DNA of 64,000 bases. It comes from Roseimicrobium sp. ORNL1. Lineage in GTDB: Bacteria; Verrucomicrobiota; Verrucomicrobiia; Verrucomicrobiales; Verrucomicrobiaceae. Positions 44,038 to 55,610 of this stretch are shown piece by piece. A program made the translations under genes and the position numbers. The notes below the pieces were generated by a model. That model did not search any database and was not told the origin of the DNA. It worked only from the letters and a program-made list of their open reading frames with translations. Location of the stretch: contig NZ_CP049143.1 of NCBI RefSeq assembly GCF_011044495.1, forward strand, positions 6,386,001 through 6,450,000. The letters run 5' to 3'. The stretch's first letter is position 1. Every line of letters starts with the position of its first letter.

Positions 44038-46485
44038 ATGACACGTTCCGTTTTCAGCCTCTCAGCCATCCTAATCGCCAGCGCCGGTCTTCCCAGTGCC
44101 GTCCGCGCCGCCGAGCCGTTTGATGCCTTCCTGGATAAATACTGCATCAGTTGCCACGGGCCCGAGAAGGAGAAGGGCGACCTTCGCATCGACAAGCTCT
44201 CTCGCGACTTCAAGCTGGGTGCGGATTCCCATCACTGGTCGGAGATGATTGAGCAGGTCAATTCCGGCGAGATGCCTCCGAAGAAGGAGAAGAAGAAGCC
44301 GACCCAGGAGGAAATGGCGGCCTTCGTCACGACACTCGACGGGCTGATCAAAGAGGGGCGCGCGGCCCGTATGGCAGCGAGGCCTGCGGTGTCGCATTAC
44401 CGCCTGAGCCGGAAGGAGTACCAGAACACGGTCTATGACCTGCTCGGCGTGCGCTACGACCCCGCCAAGCCAGGGGAGCTGAACGAGGACACGCTGTGGC
44501 ACGGTTTCGAGCGCATTGGCTCGGAGTTGTCGCTGTCGCCCTCGCATATGGACCGTTATTACCGCGCCGCGGGCACGGTGCTCGACCGCGCTTTCCCCGC
44601 CGCATCGTCCGGCGAGGCGCGCAAGGTCCGCAAAACGGCAGCAGACCTGCGCTACAACGGAGGGAAGGAACAACAGGCCGCGCTGGACCGGTTCGGCATC
44701 AAGCGTCCCCTGCGTTATCTGCTGTTCCCCGGCACCGTTCAGAATGCGCTCTCGCCCAACTGGTTCGGAAAGACCGGCCCGGAGCACAGCGGCCTCTACA
44801 AAGTGCGCATCCAGGCCAGCGGCGTTCGCCCCCTCGACGGCCAACCGGCGCACTTGAGCATCGGCCAGCGCACCGGGGAGGAGACCGTGGATAGCCTCAT
44901 CGATCTGGACATCACGGCACCCGAGGACAAGCCGCAGGTGTATGAGTTTGAGGTATTTCTCGAAATGCCGGTGTCGCTGGACTTCTGCGTCGTGGCCACC
45001 GATGTGGTGGACCGGAGAAGCGGAGCCGCCTTCCGCAATGCGCTTTCCAGCCGCGGTGGATACATCTTCACCCACAGCAGCGAGACTCTGCTCCTGAACC
45101 CGAACGCCCCGCAGATGTTCGATGGCAAGGGGAACGGCCTCTTCTCCACGGTGCTCCTCGATTGGATCGAGTGGGAGGGCCCCCTTGAGACGGACATCGA
45201 AAAATCCCGCCGCAAGGATCTGGTACCCGCCGATGACGCGACGCCCGAGGTGGTCGCGGAGCATCTGCAACGCTTCGCCGAGCGCGCCTGGCGCCGTTCG
45301 GTCAAGAAGGAGGAACTGGAGGACTATCTGAAATCCTACCGCGAAGAGCGCGAGGCAGGCGAAAAGCCGGCTGAGGCCTATCGCGTGGCAATGCAGGGTG
45401 TGCTGACCTCCCGGAACTTCCTCTACCTCGTCGAGGGCGAACCGACGGCCCGCGAGAAGCTCACCGACCTGGAACTCGCCTCACGGCTCTCGTATTTCCT
45501 GTGGAGCTCCATGCCGGATGACGCCCTTTTCACCGCAGCCAAGGGCGGCACCCTGAACGGCGATGGCCTGAAGAAGCAGGTTGACCGGATTTTGACGGAC
45601 AGCCGCATCAACCGCTTCGTCGACGACTTCTCCCGCCAGTGGCTGCAACTGCACCGCGTGGGCATGTTCCCGCCGGACAAGAAGCTCTACCCCACCTATG
45701 ACCGGTGGCTGGAGACAAGCATGCGGGAAGAGCCGGTGGAGTTCTTCCGCGAAGTGCTGGTGAAGAACCTGCCCATGGAAAGCTTCCTCGATTCCGACTG
45801 GACCATGGCCAATTCCCGGCTCTGCGATTTCTACGGACTGCCAGAGCCGAAGACGGATGCCTTCCAGCGCGTCTCGCTCAAGCCTGAAGATCGTCGTGGC
45901 GGATTGCTTACCATGGGCGCATCGCTTGGGCTCACCTCGGACGGCACGCGTCATCGTCCCGTGCATCGCGGTGTGTGGCTCAGCGAAGTGATCTTCGCCA
46001 AGACGCCGCCACCACCGCCGGCCAACGTGCCCGCCATTGAACCCAATCCACCCACGAGCGCCAAGGCCACCCTCCGCGAAAAATTGGAGGCGCACCGCGA
46101 CAACGCCAATTGCTCCGCCTGCCATGCGAAGATCGATCCCCTGGGCATTGCGTGGGACAACTACGATGCCATCGGCCAATGGCGCACCCATGAAAAGGTC
46201 GCAGCGGGAACCGGCGCGGACCCCATGGTGAATCCCGCCGGCGAGATGCCTGATGGTCGTCACTTCAAAGACTCCAACGAATTCAAACGCCTCTTGATCG
46301 AAGACCGTGACAAGTTCGTCCAGGCCTTCATTGAGCACCTCTGCACCTACGGCCTCCGCCGCGTGCTCACGGTAGATGACGAAGACGACATCGCGGCCAT
46401 CGCCGCAGAAGCGAAGAAGAACAACTACGGCGTGAAGGATATCGTCCGCGCCGTGGCGGTCTCCAACTTGATGCGCAAACGCTAA
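44038..46485 (+). CDS. DUF1592-type Planctomycete cytochrome c domain protein
   Basis: An 815-aa secreted protein. After the signal peptide ([17 protein letters not shown]) comes a c-type haem motif CISCHG (about residue 40), then DUF1587 ([18 protein letters not shown]), DUF1595/1592 ([34 protein letters not shown]), DUF1588 ([27 protein letters not shown] in family terms) with a second [12 protein letters not shown], and DUF1585 at the end. These large proteins are abundant in Planctomycetes and Verrucomicrobia, with unproven roles in extracellular redox or polymer breakdown. Start is ATG 44038. The DUF1552 gene follows by 39 bp. Confidence 0.93.
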   Translation: MTRSVFSLSAILIASAGLPSAVRAAEPFDAFLDKYCISCHGPEKEKGDLRIDKLSRDFKLGADSHHWSEMIEQVNSGEMPPKKEKKKPTQEEMAAFVTTLDGLIKEGRAARMAARPAVSHYRLSRKEYQNTVYDLLGVRYDPAKPGELNEDTLWHGFERIGSELSLSPSHMDRYYRAAGTVLDRAFPAASSGEARKVRKTAADLRYNGGKEQQAALDRFGIKRPLRYLLFPGTVQNALSPNWFGKTGPEHSGLYKVRIQASGVRPLDGQPAHLSIGQRTGEETVDSLIDLDITAPEDKPQVYEFEVFLEMPVSLDFCVVATDVVDRRSGAAFRNALSSRGGYIFTHSSETLLLNPNAPQMFDGKGNGLFSTVLLDWIEWEGPLETDIEKSRRKDLVPADDATPEVVAEHLQRFAERAWRRSVKKEELEDYLKSYREEREAGEKPAEAYRVAMQGVLTSRNFLYLVEGEPTAREKLTDLELASRLSYFLWSSMPDDALFTAAKGGTLNGDGLKKQVDRILTDSRINRFVDDFSRQWLQLHRVGMFPPDKKLYPTYDRWLETSMREEPVEFFREVLVKNLPMESFLDSDWTMANSRLCDFYGLPEPKTDAFQRVSLKPEDRRGGLLTMGASLGLTSDGTRHRPVHRGVWLSEVIFAKTPPPPPANVPAIEPNPPTSAKATLREKLEAHRDNANCSACHAKIDPLGIAWDNYDAIGQWRTHEKVAAGTGADPMVNPAGEMPDGRHFKDSNEFKRLLIEDRDKFVQAFIEHLCTYGLRRVLTVDDEDDIAAIAAEAKKNNYGVKDIVRAVAVSNLMRKR

Positions 46486-46524
46486 CGCTCACTCCACAAT
46501 TTTCCCTCTTCAACATTCGATATT

Positions 46525-47907
46525 ATGAGCAACTACCTGTCCCAATCCTGGCTGATTGACCGCCGCCATGCTCTCAAAGCATTGGGCTCGTTCATTTCTC
46601 TCCCCTTGCTGGAATGCATGGTGCCTCGGCAGGCGGCAGCAGCGGCGGCGATCACTGAAACACCCAAGCGGAGCGCTTTCATCTATATTGCAAATGGTGT
46701 CCATTCGCTGAACTACCAGATCACTTCGTCGGGGAAGGACTACAAGTTTTCCCGCTCGCTCTCGCCTCTGGAGAAGCATCGCCAGAGCATCACGCCCATC
46801 AGCGGCCTGCATCACCCGGGCAGCCTCAGCCATCACCACAACTGCATCAACGTGTGGCTGACAGGTGGAAAGCTCGGACCTTCCGATAAAAACACCATCT
46901 CGGTGGACCAGAAGATGGCGGAGATCACGGCGCAGCACACGCGCTACCCGTCGCTGGAAGTTGCCATCACCCAAGAATCCCTCGCGTGGACGGCGGATGG
47001 TGTGAGGCTGCCCGCGATGCGTCGCTGTAGTGAGATCTTTGCCTCGATGTTCGCAGAACCCAAGGGTGGCATCGCAGCCCAGCGACGCGCCTTGCGCCGC
47101 AAAGGCAGCGTGCTGGATGACAATCTTGCTGAAGTGCGTCGCTTGGAAAAGCAGATGGGCGCCCAGGACAAGGGACGCATGGATCAATATCTCACCTCCG
47201 TGCGCGAAGCGGAAATCCGCACGCGGCGGGCCGATGCCTGGCTGGATACGCCGCTTCCGACCATCTCCGAAGCGGACCGCCAGCGCACCAACCGCGACAT
47301 CCCCGACACCAAGGCGGGTGATTATTTCCGCACTGTCTATGACCTCATGGTGCTCGCATTCCAGACGGATGTGACCCGCGTGGCTACCTTCAGCTTGGGT
47401 GGCGAAGGCCAGGCGATCTCCATTCCTGAAATCGGAATCACGGAGTCGCGTCACCAACTCAGCCACCACGGTGGTGACCCGGGCTACATGGAGAAGCTCA
47501 CCAACTACGACACCTTCGCCATCGAGCAGTACAGCTACTTCCTCACGCGGCTCGAGGAAACCAAGGATCTCAGCGGCAAATCGTTGCTCGGCTCCACCAT
47601 GTCGCTTTTCGGCAGCGGTATGTCGTATGGCCACAGCCACGGCAATGCCAACCTCCCGCTCGTGCTCGCCGGCGGCTCGGACCTCGGTCTGAAGCATGGC
47701 CAGCATCTGGACTTCAACAAGGAGGCAGCAGGATTCCAAGGCTATGCGCTCGACGCAGCTGGAGCACTCACCAGCGCGCATTACCAGGTCTGCAGCCGCC
47801 CCGTGAACACCGACGCTCACATGAGCAACCTGCTCCTCCTCATGGCCCAGCGCATGGGCGTGGAGACGGACAAGTTCGGCGACAGCAACAAGGTGATCGC
47901 GCTGTGA
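46525..47907 (+). CDS. DUF1552 secreted protein
   Basis: A 460-aa protein with a twin-arginine-like start ([20 protein letters not shown]), typical of DUF1552 proteins that nearly always follow DUF1592 genes. Conserved segments include [57 protein letters not shown] (family sulfatase-like fold pattern) and [19 protein letters not shown]. Probably exported folded by Tat. Its role is unproven. The stop overlaps the next start as GTGA. Confidence 0.92.
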   Translation: MSNYLSQSWLIDRRHALKALGSFISLPLLECMVPRQAAAAAAITETPKRSAFIYIANGVHSLNYQITSSGKDYKFSRSLSPLEKHRQSITPISGLHHPGSLSHHHNCINVWLTGGKLGPSDKNTISVDQKMAEITAQHTRYPSLEVAITQESLAWTADGVRLPAMRRCSEIFASMFAEPKGGIAAQRRALRRKGSVLDDNLAEVRRLEKQMGAQDKGRMDQYLTSVREAEIRTRRADAWLDTPLPTISEADRQRTNRDIPDTKAGDYFRTVYDLMVLAFQTDVTRVATFSLGGEGQAISIPEIGITESRHQLSHHGGDPGYMEKLTNYDTFAIEQYSYFLTRLEETKDLSGKSLLGSTMSLFGSGMSYGHSHGNANLPLVLAGGSDLGLKHGQHLDFNKEAAGFQGYALDAAGALTSAHYQVCSRPVNTDAHMSNLLLLMAQRMGVETDKFGDSNKVIAL

Positions 47908-49277
47908 GGCAGTTCTTGGTTCCTCGTTCTTGGTTCTTGGTTATGCGTTCTTCGTTTATGGTTACTCGCTCTCTCTTCGCGGTTCATTCGTTGTCGTTGG
48001 CTCTTGGTTGTTCGTTCGTCATGCACGCGACTGCCGCCAACGAAGAACCAAAAACCAAGAAGCAAGAACAAAAAGCCGAAGTCTTCCGTCCCGAGGCGGG
48101 GAAGTTCCCTCCTCTTGAAAAGGCATACACTTACCGGGGTGAACTCGTGTTCGTGGATCACGTCAACCGCCGCGGCAGCGTTCGCGTGCAGGGTGAGGGT
48201 GGTACGTATTTCCGCAATGCCCCGCAGCCCTTTGCTTTGCTGCCGTATGCCGTGGTGCGCTATCACGGCGCGCCGGCGGATTTGAGGGACATCCCGCTCG
48301 GCACCGTGCTGCACATCCGCGGCTTTCTCCCGCCTGACCCGAAGCTTTCCGCCGTGCCGGTGTTGCCAGTCGACAACAAGAGCAAGATCGCGGGCTACAG
48401 TGGCACCGGTGTCGCACCGGCCGAGAACCACATCCTTCTCTTGGAAGACGAGCCCAGCCATTGCCAGCGCGAAGGCTTGGTCTGGAAGTTGAAGGAACTC
48501 GACATCAAAGACAGTGAGGGAATGATCATCGCCAAACGCGCCCCGAAGGCTGATGGCGCAGGCGGAGACGGCAAGGCCACCGAGGAGAAGCTGACCTTCG
48601 ATGCCGCTACGCGCGTGTGGCGGGGTCGCGAATGTCTGGGCATCGCCGACCTGGTCACCGAAGGCATCTGGCCCGCCAGCGGCAAGAAAGCACTCGATGG
48701 CCAAGCGGTGCAGCTCGGCATCACCTGGAAACCCACACCCGATGGTGTGTTTACCCGATTCCACATCTCGGACATCTGGCTGGACGACGCCGCAACACAG
48801 CGTGCCGCGCAAAATCAAACCGAGCAGCACAAGGCCTTTATCCGCAGTCGCTGGATGCCCGCTTGGGTGGATAATGTCGAGTATGGCAAGTTTGGTCGCG
48901 CCACCGTGACCGTGACCTTGTTCGGCGGCATGGATGCTTCCCTGTATGCCGACTTCAAGAAGAGTGGCCAGGTGCTGGTGAATGGAGCCGAGAATACCTT
49001 GAAACACGCAGGTGGCGGATACGGCCCCGCGCACATGGCTTCCAAAGGCCCCATCCTCGACGTCACGAAGGTCGAGGGAGAGGCTCCTGTGGGCAGCAGC
49101 GGCATCCAGGTCAAGTTTGAGACGGACCTTGTTATCGAAGGCATCCGTCCCACGAGGGTCATCCGCATCCGCCCTGCGGAGTGGCCCCAGGTACAAGTGC
49201 CCCGCGAAGAATATCTGGGCGATGGCACCGACGCCGGTGACCGCTTCCCGACCCCGGACATCTTTCCCAAGTACTGA
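47904..49277 (+). CDS. Secreted protein of unknown function, paralogue A
   Basis: A 457-aa exported protein; from about residue 62 ([14 protein letters not shown]) it is closely similar, about three quarters identical by eye, to the protein encoded at 50482-51786. The body has repeated beta segments, e.g. [34 protein letters not shown], and ends [12 protein letters not shown]. No named domain is recognised. The GTG start overlaps the upstream stop; ATG 47943 is an alternative start. Unusually, the signal region and the mature N-terminus ([12 protein letters not shown]) are written in GTTCTTGG-type repeat sequence. Confidence 0.75.
   Translation: MRQFLVPRSWFLVMRSSFMVTRSLFAVHSLSLALGCSFVMHATAANEEPKTKKQEQKAEVFRPEAGKFPPLEKAYTYRGELVFVDHVNRRGSVRVQGEGGTYFRNAPQPFALLPYAVVRYHGAPADLRDIPLGTVLHIRGFLPPDPKLSAVPVLPVDNKSKIAGYSGTGVAPAENHILLLEDEPSHCQREGLVWKLKELDIKDSEGMIIAKRAPKADGAGGDGKATEEKLTFDAATRVWRGRECLGIADLVTEGIWPASGKKALDGQAVQLGITWKPTPDGVFTRFHISDIWLDDAATQRAAQNQTEQHKAFIRSRWMPAWVDNVEYGKFGRATVTVTLFGGMDASLYADFKKSGQVLVNGAENTLKHAGGGYGPAHMASKGPILDVTKVEGEAPVGSSGIQVKFETDLVIEGIRPTRVIRIRPAEWPQVQVPREEYLGDGTDAGDRFPTPDIFPKY
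47911..48071. repeat. GTTCTTGG-family repeat inside paralogue A
   Basis: TTCTTGGTTCCTCGTTCTTGG and further copies run from 47911 to about 47960, and inverted copies such as GAAGAACCAAAAACCAAG lie at 48041-48071. The two sides can pair. The whole element is in frame and encodes the signal peptide region and a Lys/Gln/Glu-rich linker of paralogue A. Confidence 0.75.
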
Positions 49278-49289
49278 AGCTAACAGCTC

Positions 49290-49383
49290 GTTCTTGGTTT
49301 GTGGTTCTTGGTTCTTTGTTGGCCAGCAAGAGGCCAGGACTTCGAGGCTGGAAACCAAGAACTAGGAACGAAGAACCAAGAAC
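49290..49383. repeat. GTTCTTGG-family inverted repeat before the LRR gene
   Basis: A left arm rich in GTTCTTGG (from 49290) and a right arm rich in CCAAGAAC (to 49383) form a long imperfect hairpin. The right arm ends directly at the ATG of the next gene, leaving no normal ribosome binding site. Blocks of 24 and 22 bp are shared exactly with the element at 50395. Confidence 0.8.
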
Positions 49384-50385
49384 ATGAAACTCACGCTCTT
49401 CTGCGCTTTCACCACTCTCGCTTTCTCGGCCACCGCCTTCGCGCTCGACCCACACGTTGAAGCGGTCATCCGCACCGTGGAAGGTGCCAAAGGGAAGGTC
49501 GAAAAGACCGAGGATGGCCAGAGCCTCAAGCTCGTCGATCTCGCGGTGCCGAATACCGGCCCGCATGATCATCGCAAAGACGACCCTTATGACGCGGCCT
49601 TCTTCGAGCATCTCGGCCACATCGCCACGCTTGAGTCACTCAACGTCATCTCCACCAAGTTCAACGACGAGTGGATGCCACACATCGCAAAGCTCACGCA
49701 CCTCAAGACCCTGCGCTTCACGAACAATGGCAAGCTCACGGATGCAGGCATGGTGCAACTCGCCGGAATTAAGGATCTGGAGAGCTTCTCCTTTGTCGGC
49801 ACCGCCATCACGGGCAAGGCGTATGCGAAGTTTGACGGCTTCACCAAGCTCACACGCGTCAGCCATCGCGGCAGCAGCATCGATGACGAGGGACTCAAAG
49901 AACTCTGCGACCACCTGCCCAACCTCGAAAGCATCAGCCTCGCGCATGCGAAGTTCACCGACGCCGGCGCTCCGAATCTCGCGAAGCTGACCAAGCTCAA
50001 GAGCCTCGAACTGGGCGCGCACGCCACGCCTGCTGCACTGAAAAACATCACCGCGCTGCCACTCGAAAACCTTCAACTCGGAGAAGGCTTCGACAAGTCG
50101 GAGTCCCTGCCCATCACCAAGGAGATCAAAACGCTGAAGCGGCTTACGCTTACGAACTGCAAGACCACTACCGCGGACGATCTCAAGCTGCTCGCCACCA
50201 TGACGCAGCTCGAATCCCTTGAGCTCGGCAACCTCGAGCAGGCTGAAGCCTATCTGCCGCAGTTGTCGGCCTTCACGTTCCTCAAGGAACTGAAGTTCTA
50301 TTACCCCAAGCGCTACTCACCCGAGCTTCAGGCCAAGATCCAAGCCGCAGTACCCAAGGTCGCGGTGAAGTTCACCCCGCAATAG
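49384..50385 (+). CDS. Secreted leucine-rich-repeat protein
   Basis: A 333-aa protein with a signal peptide (LTLFCAFTTLAFSATAFA) and irregular leucine-rich repeats: ATLESLNVISTKF, THLKTLRFTNNGKLTDAGM, PNLESISLAHAKFTDAG, TKLKSLELG and TQLESLELGNLEQ. The pattern (L..L.L....TD.G) is the cysteine-containing/RNI-like LRR type common in Planctomycetes and Verrucomicrobia. LRRs usually mediate protein binding. It sits between two paralogous genes, each preceded by the same repeat. Confidence 0.85.
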   Translation: MKLTLFCAFTTLAFSATAFALDPHVEAVIRTVEGAKGKVEKTEDGQSLKLVDLAVPNTGPHDHRKDDPYDAAFFEHLGHIATLESLNVISTKFNDEWMPHIAKLTHLKTLRFTNNGKLTDAGMVQLAGIKDLESFSFVGTAITGKAYAKFDGFTKLTRVSHRGSSIDDEGLKELCDHLPNLESISLAHAKFTDAGAPNLAKLTKLKSLELGAHATPAALKNITALPLENLQLGEGFDKSESLPITKEIKTLKRLTLTNCKTTTADDLKLLATMTQLESLELGNLEQAEAYLPQLSAFTFLKELKFYYPKRYSPELQAKIQAAVPKVAVKFTPQ

Positions 50386-50394
50386 TTGATTCAC

Positions 50395-50481
50395 GGTTCC
50401 TGGTTCTTGGTTCTTTGTTGGCCAACTACACGCCGCGATCCAAAACTGGAAACCAAGAACCAGAAACGAAGAACCAAGAAC
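50395..50481. repeat. GTTCTTGG-family inverted repeat before paralogue B
   Basis: Same architecture as the element at 49290: a GGTTCTTGG-rich left arm, a short spacer and a CCAAGAAC-rich right arm that abuts the ATG at 50482. A further inverted copy, AGCACCAAGAACAAAGAACC, lies in frame inside paralogue B near 50553-50573. Confidence 0.8.
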
Positions 50482-51786
50482 ATGAAGCTCCCCCTGCTCG
50501 TCGCTTTTTTGTGCGTTCTCACCGCCGTCGCACCTGCTGCTGGCGAAGAATCAAGCACCAAGAACAAAGAACCAGGAACGGGAATCTTTCGTCCCGAGGC
50601 GGGGAAGTTTCCTCCTTTGGAAAAAGCGCACTCCTATCGAGGTGAGTTGGTGTTTGTGGATCATGCGAACCGCCGGGGCAGCATCCGCGTGCAAGGGAAC
50701 GGCGTGTTTCGCCGGAATGAACCGCAACCTTTTGCCATGCTTCCCTACGGCATGGTTCGCTATCACGGCGCACCGGCGGATCTCAGAGACATCCCGCTCG
50801 GCACCGTGCTACACGTCCGTGCTTTCCTCCCGCCAGACCCGAAGATTTCCTCCGTGCCGGTGCTGCCCGTCGACAACAAGGAGAAAAGATCCAGCTACGG
50901 TGACATCGGTGCCGCCCCCGCCGAAAACCATGTCCTTCTCCTCGAAGATGAGCCCAGCCACTGCCAGCGCGGGGGATTGGTCTGGAGGCTCAAGGAACTG
51001 GAGCTCAAAAACAACGAGGGCACGATCGTAGCCACCCGCGAACCGAAGGCAGATAGCGCAGGCGGGAACAGCAAGGCCAGCGAGGAAACACTGACCTTCG
51101 ACGCCGCCACGCGCATCTGGCGAGGTCGTGAATGCCTCGAGATCGCCGACCTGATCGCAGAGGGTGCTTGGCCTGCCAGCGGTAAGAAATCTCTCGATGG
51201 CCAAGCTGTGCTGCTCGGAGTCACTTGGAAACCCACGCTGGGCGGTGTGTTCACCCGTTTCCACATCTCAGACATCTGGCTGGACGACGCCGCCATGCAA
51301 CGCGCCGCCAAGAACCAGACCGAGAGACACAAGGCTTTCATTCATAGCCGTTGGATGCCTGCATGGGTATACTCGGTGGAGTATGGCAAGTTCGGTCGCG
51401 CGACCGTGACCGCGACTCTGTTCGGCGGCATGGACGCCTCTCTCTACGACGACTTCAAGAAGGACCTCCAGGTGTTCGTGAATGGAGTGGAGAACACCCT
51501 GAAGCACACCGAAGGAGGCACCGCTGGGCCCACTCAAATGGCCTCACGCGGCACCCTCCTCGATGTCACGAAGACACCCGGAGACGCTCCCCTTGGCAGC
51601 AGCGGCATCCAAATCCGCTTCGAAACAGACCTCATCACCGAAGGCATCCGTCCCACCCGCATCATCCGCATCCGCCCCGCCGACTGGCCCGATGTCCACA
51701 TGCCGCGCGAGGAATACCTCAACAGCGGCGGGAACTTCAGCCACGAAGACCGCTTCCCGACGCCGGATATTTTTCCGAAGTATTGA
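50482..51786 (+). CDS. Secreted protein of unknown function, paralogue B
   Basis: A 434-aa protein with a clean signal peptide ([19 protein letters not shown]), followed by the linker [13 protein letters not shown] that is partly repeat-derived, and then a body nearly collinear with paralogue [45 protein letters not shown] and [12 protein letters not shown] at the end. No named domain is recognised. A reading from 50386 is open through the repeat but implausible. The tandem arrangement A - LRR - B suggests duplication of a unit including the 5' repeat. Confidence 0.78.
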   Translation: MKLPLLVAFLCVLTAVAPAAGEESSTKNKEPGTGIFRPEAGKFPPLEKAHSYRGELVFVDHANRRGSIRVQGNGVFRRNEPQPFAMLPYGMVRYHGAPADLRDIPLGTVLHVRAFLPPDPKISSVPVLPVDNKEKRSSYGDIGAAPAENHVLLLEDEPSHCQRGGLVWRLKELELKNNEGTIVATREPKADSAGGNSKASEETLTFDAATRIWRGRECLEIADLIAEGAWPASGKKSLDGQAVLLGVTWKPTLGGVFTRFHISDIWLDDAAMQRAAKNQTERHKAFIHSRWMPAWVYSVEYGKFGRATVTATLFGGMDASLYDDFKKDLQVFVNGVENTLKHTEGGTAGPTQMASRGTLLDVTKTPGDAPLGSSGIQIRFETDLITEGIRPTRIIRIRPADWPDVHMPREEYLNSGGNFSHEDRFPTPDIFPKY

Positions 51787-51974
51787 GGTCTTTCCGAGCG
51801 AAGAGGCATCCACCGCGCGGGTCATTCGCGAGTACTGCGAGTCGGATGCGGAGGCTTTCGCGTAGTGGGCACTACATCACATGGTTGGTCAGAATCTCTT
51901 CGCGTGCTATTGTTGACGGCACGATCTTTGCATCTGTGCAAAGCCTCCCAGGGTGAAAGCCAACAAGAAAAGAA

Positions 51975-52748
51975 ATGACCACGAGCAAACCGCATCGCAG
52001 TTCATTCCTTCTTCTTTGCAGCGGCATGGCGTTGGTGACACTGACCTTGTTGCTGGCGAGTTGCAGCTCCACTTCGCCGGGTTCAAGGGGACCGAGCAGT
52101 TCCAGATTGGACCAGTGGGGAAATCGCGCGGGGCCACAGGGCTTTAACACGGTTGTGGTCGATGCGGGACATGGCGGAAGAGACTCTGGGGCGGTTTCGC
52201 GCCGCACGGGGCTGGTGGAGAAGACGCTGACGCTCGACCTGGCGCGGCGTCTTCGCAGCGAATTGGGGGGGAGCTTCCGCGTGGTGATGGTGCGCGATTC
52301 GGATGTGTTTGTGGATCTCGATGATCGCGTCCGCATCGCGAACAAGAGGGGCGACAGCGTCCTCGTCAGCATCCATTTCAATGCAGGCTCGCGGAGGCTT
52401 GCGGGCCCAGAGACTTACTGGTGGCGCGTGGACAGTTACACCCTGGCGAAACGTGTGCAGCGCAACCTCACGGGTGTCTCCGCGCAGGACAACTCACGCG
52501 GCCTCGTGCGCCGCCGCCTGCGGCTGACTCGCAATCCCATGGTCCCGTGCATTCTCGTGGAGGGCGGTTACATCACTAATACACGGGAGGCGAAGTCACT
52601 CGCCAATCCTGCCTATCGTGCGCAACTGGCGCGTGCCATCGCTGCTGCTCTGCGGGAACAGGCGGCTCAGGGGGATGGCAATCTCGGTCCCTTGCCGGGG
52701 TTCATCTCAGCGCCGCCCAGCCGACATGGGGATGCGCGCGACAGTTGA
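51975..52748 (+). CDS. N-acetylmuramoyl-L-alanine amidase, lipoprotein
   Basis: A 257-aa Amidase_3 enzyme with a lipobox (LLLASC, about residue 29), so it is probably lipid-anchored. Zinc ligands and catalytic residues are visible: His in VDAGHGGRDSGA, Glu in GLVEKTLTLDLA, His in VSIHFNAG and Glu in ILVEGGYITN. It cleaves the amide bond between MurNAc and the stem peptide during cell separation or remodelling. A GAAAAG purine stretch precedes the ATG. No obvious operon partner. Confidence 0.9.
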   Translation: MTTSKPHRSSFLLLCSGMALVTLTLLLASCSSTSPGSRGPSSSRLDQWGNRAGPQGFNTVVVDAGHGGRDSGAVSRRTGLVEKTLTLDLARRLRSELGGSFRVVMVRDSDVFVDLDDRVRIANKRGDSVLVSIHFNAGSRRLAGPETYWWRVDSYTLAKRVQRNLTGVSAQDNSRGLVRRRLRLTRNPMVPCILVEGGYITNTREAKSLANPAYRAQLARAIAAALREQAAQGDGNLGPLPGFISAPPSRHGDARDS

Positions 52749-52796
52749 TACTATCAGCAGTTGAAAAGGGTCTTTGTGCAGGAAGCGAAGGATTGG

Positions 52797-52963
52797 CAAA
52801 GGAGCGTGGACACTCTTGTCCGCCGTTCTGCGGTGTAACAGCCTCATTCATGTTGAAACTGCTGGTGGCGTTTCTGGAGCAGCTGATGGAAAGCGGCCTT
52901 GCCTGCCAGGTGAAAGAGGGTAGTGCGTCAGGGATAGCGGACAAGAGTGTCCGCGCTCCTTTG
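52797..52963. repeat. CACTCTTG palindrome, copy 1
   Basis: Arms 52797-52823 and 52937-52963 match at 26 of 27 positions as an inverted repeat (core GGACACTCTTGTCCGC), with a 113-bp interior. It lies between converging gene ends. A related element lies at 56804. Confidence 0.8.
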
Positions 52964-52975
52964 GAATGCTGCACG

Positions 52976-55519
52976 CTACGCCGGCACCACCGGCCCGATG
53001 GCGATGAGCGATAGCGTAGGCTTGCCGGCTTCGCGGGCTTGATCCAGATCGACGCTGAACTCCATCTGCCAATCATTCAGGCCTTCGGGGTCCACCAGCA
53101 CCTGGCAGACGCGCCAGGTGCGTTTGTCCTCAGAGGGCTCCACGTAGGTGTGGCGGCCATTGCGCGCTTCGTTGTCGAGGCTGATGCGCTCGTGCTCGTC
53201 ATAATAGGGATCCAGCGTGGCGATGAGAGTTTCCTCGCTCCATGTCGACGGAGGCTGGGAGAACTGAGATGCCGCGAGCTTGTAGTTCCCCATGGCGAGA
53301 GGACGGAGGAAGCGGAAGATCTCAGTGCGAACCAGTGCGGTGAATTCCCGCTTGTTCTTGGTGATGTCCGCAGGCTCGGTGGAGGCGGGCTCGTCTTCGC
53401 TCGGTTTCCAGTTGGGATCACGCAGACGCTCCCATTCATCGAGCAAACTCGAGTCGGTGCCGCGCAACACGCCTGCGAGCCAGGCCTCCATCTCCTGCAC
53501 GGCCTCGGTCTTGAACTTGTCTGGTACCGTTTGCGTGAGAATCTTGTGCACCCCCGAGAGGTGGCGCAAGAGCACGCCCTCTGCGCGGTCAAGGTCGTAG
53601 TCCTTGATGTAGTCCGCGAAGCCACGGAAGTTCTCAAACATCTCACGGGCGATGCTCTTTGGACGGATATGATCCTGACCCACCCAGGGATGCTCTGCCT
53701 GGAACTCGTTGAACGTGCTGTAGATAAAATCGCGGCACGGCTTCGGATACTCCAGCTCTTCCAGTCGGGCCATGCGCTCCTCGTAGGGGATGCCCTCGGC
53801 CTTCATCTCGGCCATCGCATCGTCCTTCACCTTGCTCAGTTGCCGGCGCAGGATGGTGTCCGGATTCTCCATGATGGATTCACAGAGCGTCATCATATCC
53901 GCAGCATAGGTAGGGGAAGCGGGATCAATGACGGCGAGGGTATCAATCACATAGAGTGCCAGCGTGTGGTTGAGGGAGAAGTCTTCTTGAAGTTCGACAT
54001 TTAACCGCAGCTTCTTTCCCTCAGCTCGCTCGGCTTTGGGAAGTATCTCGATGATTTTGCGTTCCACCAGAGCACGGAAGAGTTGCCAGGCGCGCTTCCG
54101 GTGTTGCTTCTTTGCTTTCGGCGTTTCGTGCGAGTCCGCAATCAGACGCTGCATGGCACGGCAACCATCGCCGTCGCGGCTCAGCACCTGGAGCAGCATG
54201 CCGTGTGAAACCTGGAAGCGCGAAGTCAGCGGCTCGGGAGATGCCGCCTGAAGTTTCTTGAAGGTATCTTCGTTCCATCCCACAAAACCTTCCGGTGGTT
54301 TCTTCTTCACCATCTTGCGAAGCTTCTTCGCATCGCCAGCCGCCTTGGCGTCCATCTTGAGATTCTCGATAACATGCTCAGGCGCCTGCGCGACCACGTA
54401 GCCAATATCATCGAAGCCGCGTCGACCGGCGCGACCGCTGATCTGATGGAAGTCGCGTGCGGAAAGGGTGGACACCTTCTGCCCGCCATACTTGCTCAAG
54501 CGCGTCAGCAGCACGGTGCGAATCGGGACATTGACGCCCACGCCAAGCGTATCTGTGCCGCAGATGACTTTCAGCAGACCGCGCTGCGCGAGTTGCTCGA
54601 CAAGCATGCGGTACTTCGGCAGAAGTCCGGCATGATGAATACCGACGCCATGCGCGAGGTATTTCTTCACTTCCTTCCCATAGGGACTCGTGAACTTTAC
54701 GCCCATCATGAAGTCCTTGATGGAGGCCTTCTCAGCTGGCGTGCAGAAGTTCAGGCTCATCAAATCCTGCGCCGCCTGTGCGGCTTCGTTCTGCGTGAAG
54801 TGCACGAGGTAGACGGGTGTCTTCTTGGCCTCGACCAACTCTTGCAGCGTGACATCCACCGGTGTCTCCACGTAGCTGAACTCCAGGGGCACGGGACGTT
54901 CCCTTGAGGACACGATGGTCGTCTCCGCGCGTGTCAGGCGGGTGAGTTCGTCCCAGAAGAACTCTGTCGCGCCCATGGTGGCGGACATGAGGAGGAACCT
55001 CGACTCACTCATGGTGAGGAGAGGCACCTGCCACGCGACGCCACGCTCGTGGTCCGCATAGTAGTGGAACTCGTCCATGATGACCTCGCGGAAGGGTGCC
55101 TGGGCACCGTCGCGCAGCGCGTAGTTCGCAAGGATCTCGGCGGTGCAGCACATGATGGGCGCATTGCGATTCACCGTAGCATCACCCGTGGCCATGCCCA
55201 CGTTATCCGGCCCGAAATCCCGACAGAGCGCGAGGAACTTCTCATTCACCAGGGCCTTGATCGGGCTGGTGTAGACCGAGCGCCGCCCCATGGCCAGCGA
55301 GCGGAAATGCAAGGCCGTCGCCACCAGCGACTTTCCAGAGCCAGTCGGCGTATTGAGGACGACATTCTTGTCCTCGAAGAGCTCCAGCACTGCTTCCTCC
55401 TGGGCGGGGTACAACTCCAGCTTCTTCTCGGTTACATAATCGAGGAAGCAGCTCAGCAGTTCATCATTGGAAGCGCCGGAGGATGACGGCAAGCGGCGCA
55501 GCAGCGGGTGGTCAGACAT
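52976..55519 (-). CDS. Ski2-like DEAD/DEAH-box helicase with DUF3516
   Basis: An 847-aa superfamily 2 helicase. Motif I is NTPTGSGKS (about residue 56), motif [10 protein letters not shown] (a DEFH variant of DEVH), motif [11 protein letters not shown], and motif [17 protein letters not shown], followed by a long C-terminal DUF3516-type region ending [10 protein letters not shown]. The layout resembles Mtr4/Ski2 RNA helicases. An RNA-processing or decay role is inferred. I start at [13 protein letters not shown]; the frame opens at 55726 but that part has no helicase character. Confidence 0.9.
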   Translation of the reverse strand: MSDHPLLRRLPSSSGASNDELLSCFLDYVTEKKLELYPAQEEAVLELFEDKNVVLNTPTGSGKSLVATALHFRSLAMGRRSVYTSPIKALVNEKFLALCRDFGPDNVGMATGDATVNRNAPIMCCTAEILANYALRDGAQAPFREVIMDEFHYYADHERGVAWQVPLLTMSESRFLLMSATMGATEFFWDELTRLTRAETTIVSSRERPVPLEFSYVETPVDVTLQELVEAKKTPVYLVHFTQNEAAQAAQDLMSLNFCTPAEKASIKDFMMGVKFTSPYGKEVKKYLAHGVGIHHAGLLPKYRMLVEQLAQRGLLKVICGTDTLGVGVNVPIRTVLLTRLSKYGGQKVSTLSARDFHQISGRAGRRGFDDIGYVVAQAPEHVIENLKMDAKAAGDAKKLRKMVKKKPPEGFVGWNEDTFKKLQAASPEPLTSRFQVSHGMLLQVLSRDGDGCRAMQRLIADSHETPKAKKQHRKRAWQLFRALVERKIIEILPKAERAEGKKLRLNVELQEDFSLNHTLALYVIDTLAVIDPASPTYAADMMTLCESIMENPDTILRRQLSKVKDDAMAEMKAEGIPYEERMARLEELEYPKPCRDFIYSTFNEFQAEHPWVGQDHIRPKSIAREMFENFRGFADYIKDYDLDRAEGVLLRHLSGVHKILTQTVPDKFKTEAVQEMEAWLAGVLRGTDSSLLDEWERLRDPNWKPSEDEPASTEPADITKNKREFTALVRTEIFRFLRPLAMGNYKLAASQFSQPPSTWSEETLIATLDPYYDEHERISLDNEARNGRHTYVEPSEDKRTWRVCQVLVDPEGLNDWQMEFSVDLDQAREAGKPTLSLIAIGPVVPA

Positions 55520-55610
55520 CGAACAGACACCGTCCCGAAACAGGGCGTTTGGGCAATGGCTGATTTCCCACGAAGTGGTGCACGAGTCGGGATGGCGGCG
55601 CGAGCGCCCA

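Noticed and set aside
52745-53014. Open frame of 89 codons between the amidase and helicase genes
   Set aside because: Consists largely of the CACTCTTG palindrome (giving KERGHSCPPF-like peptides) and overlaps the helicase 3' end.
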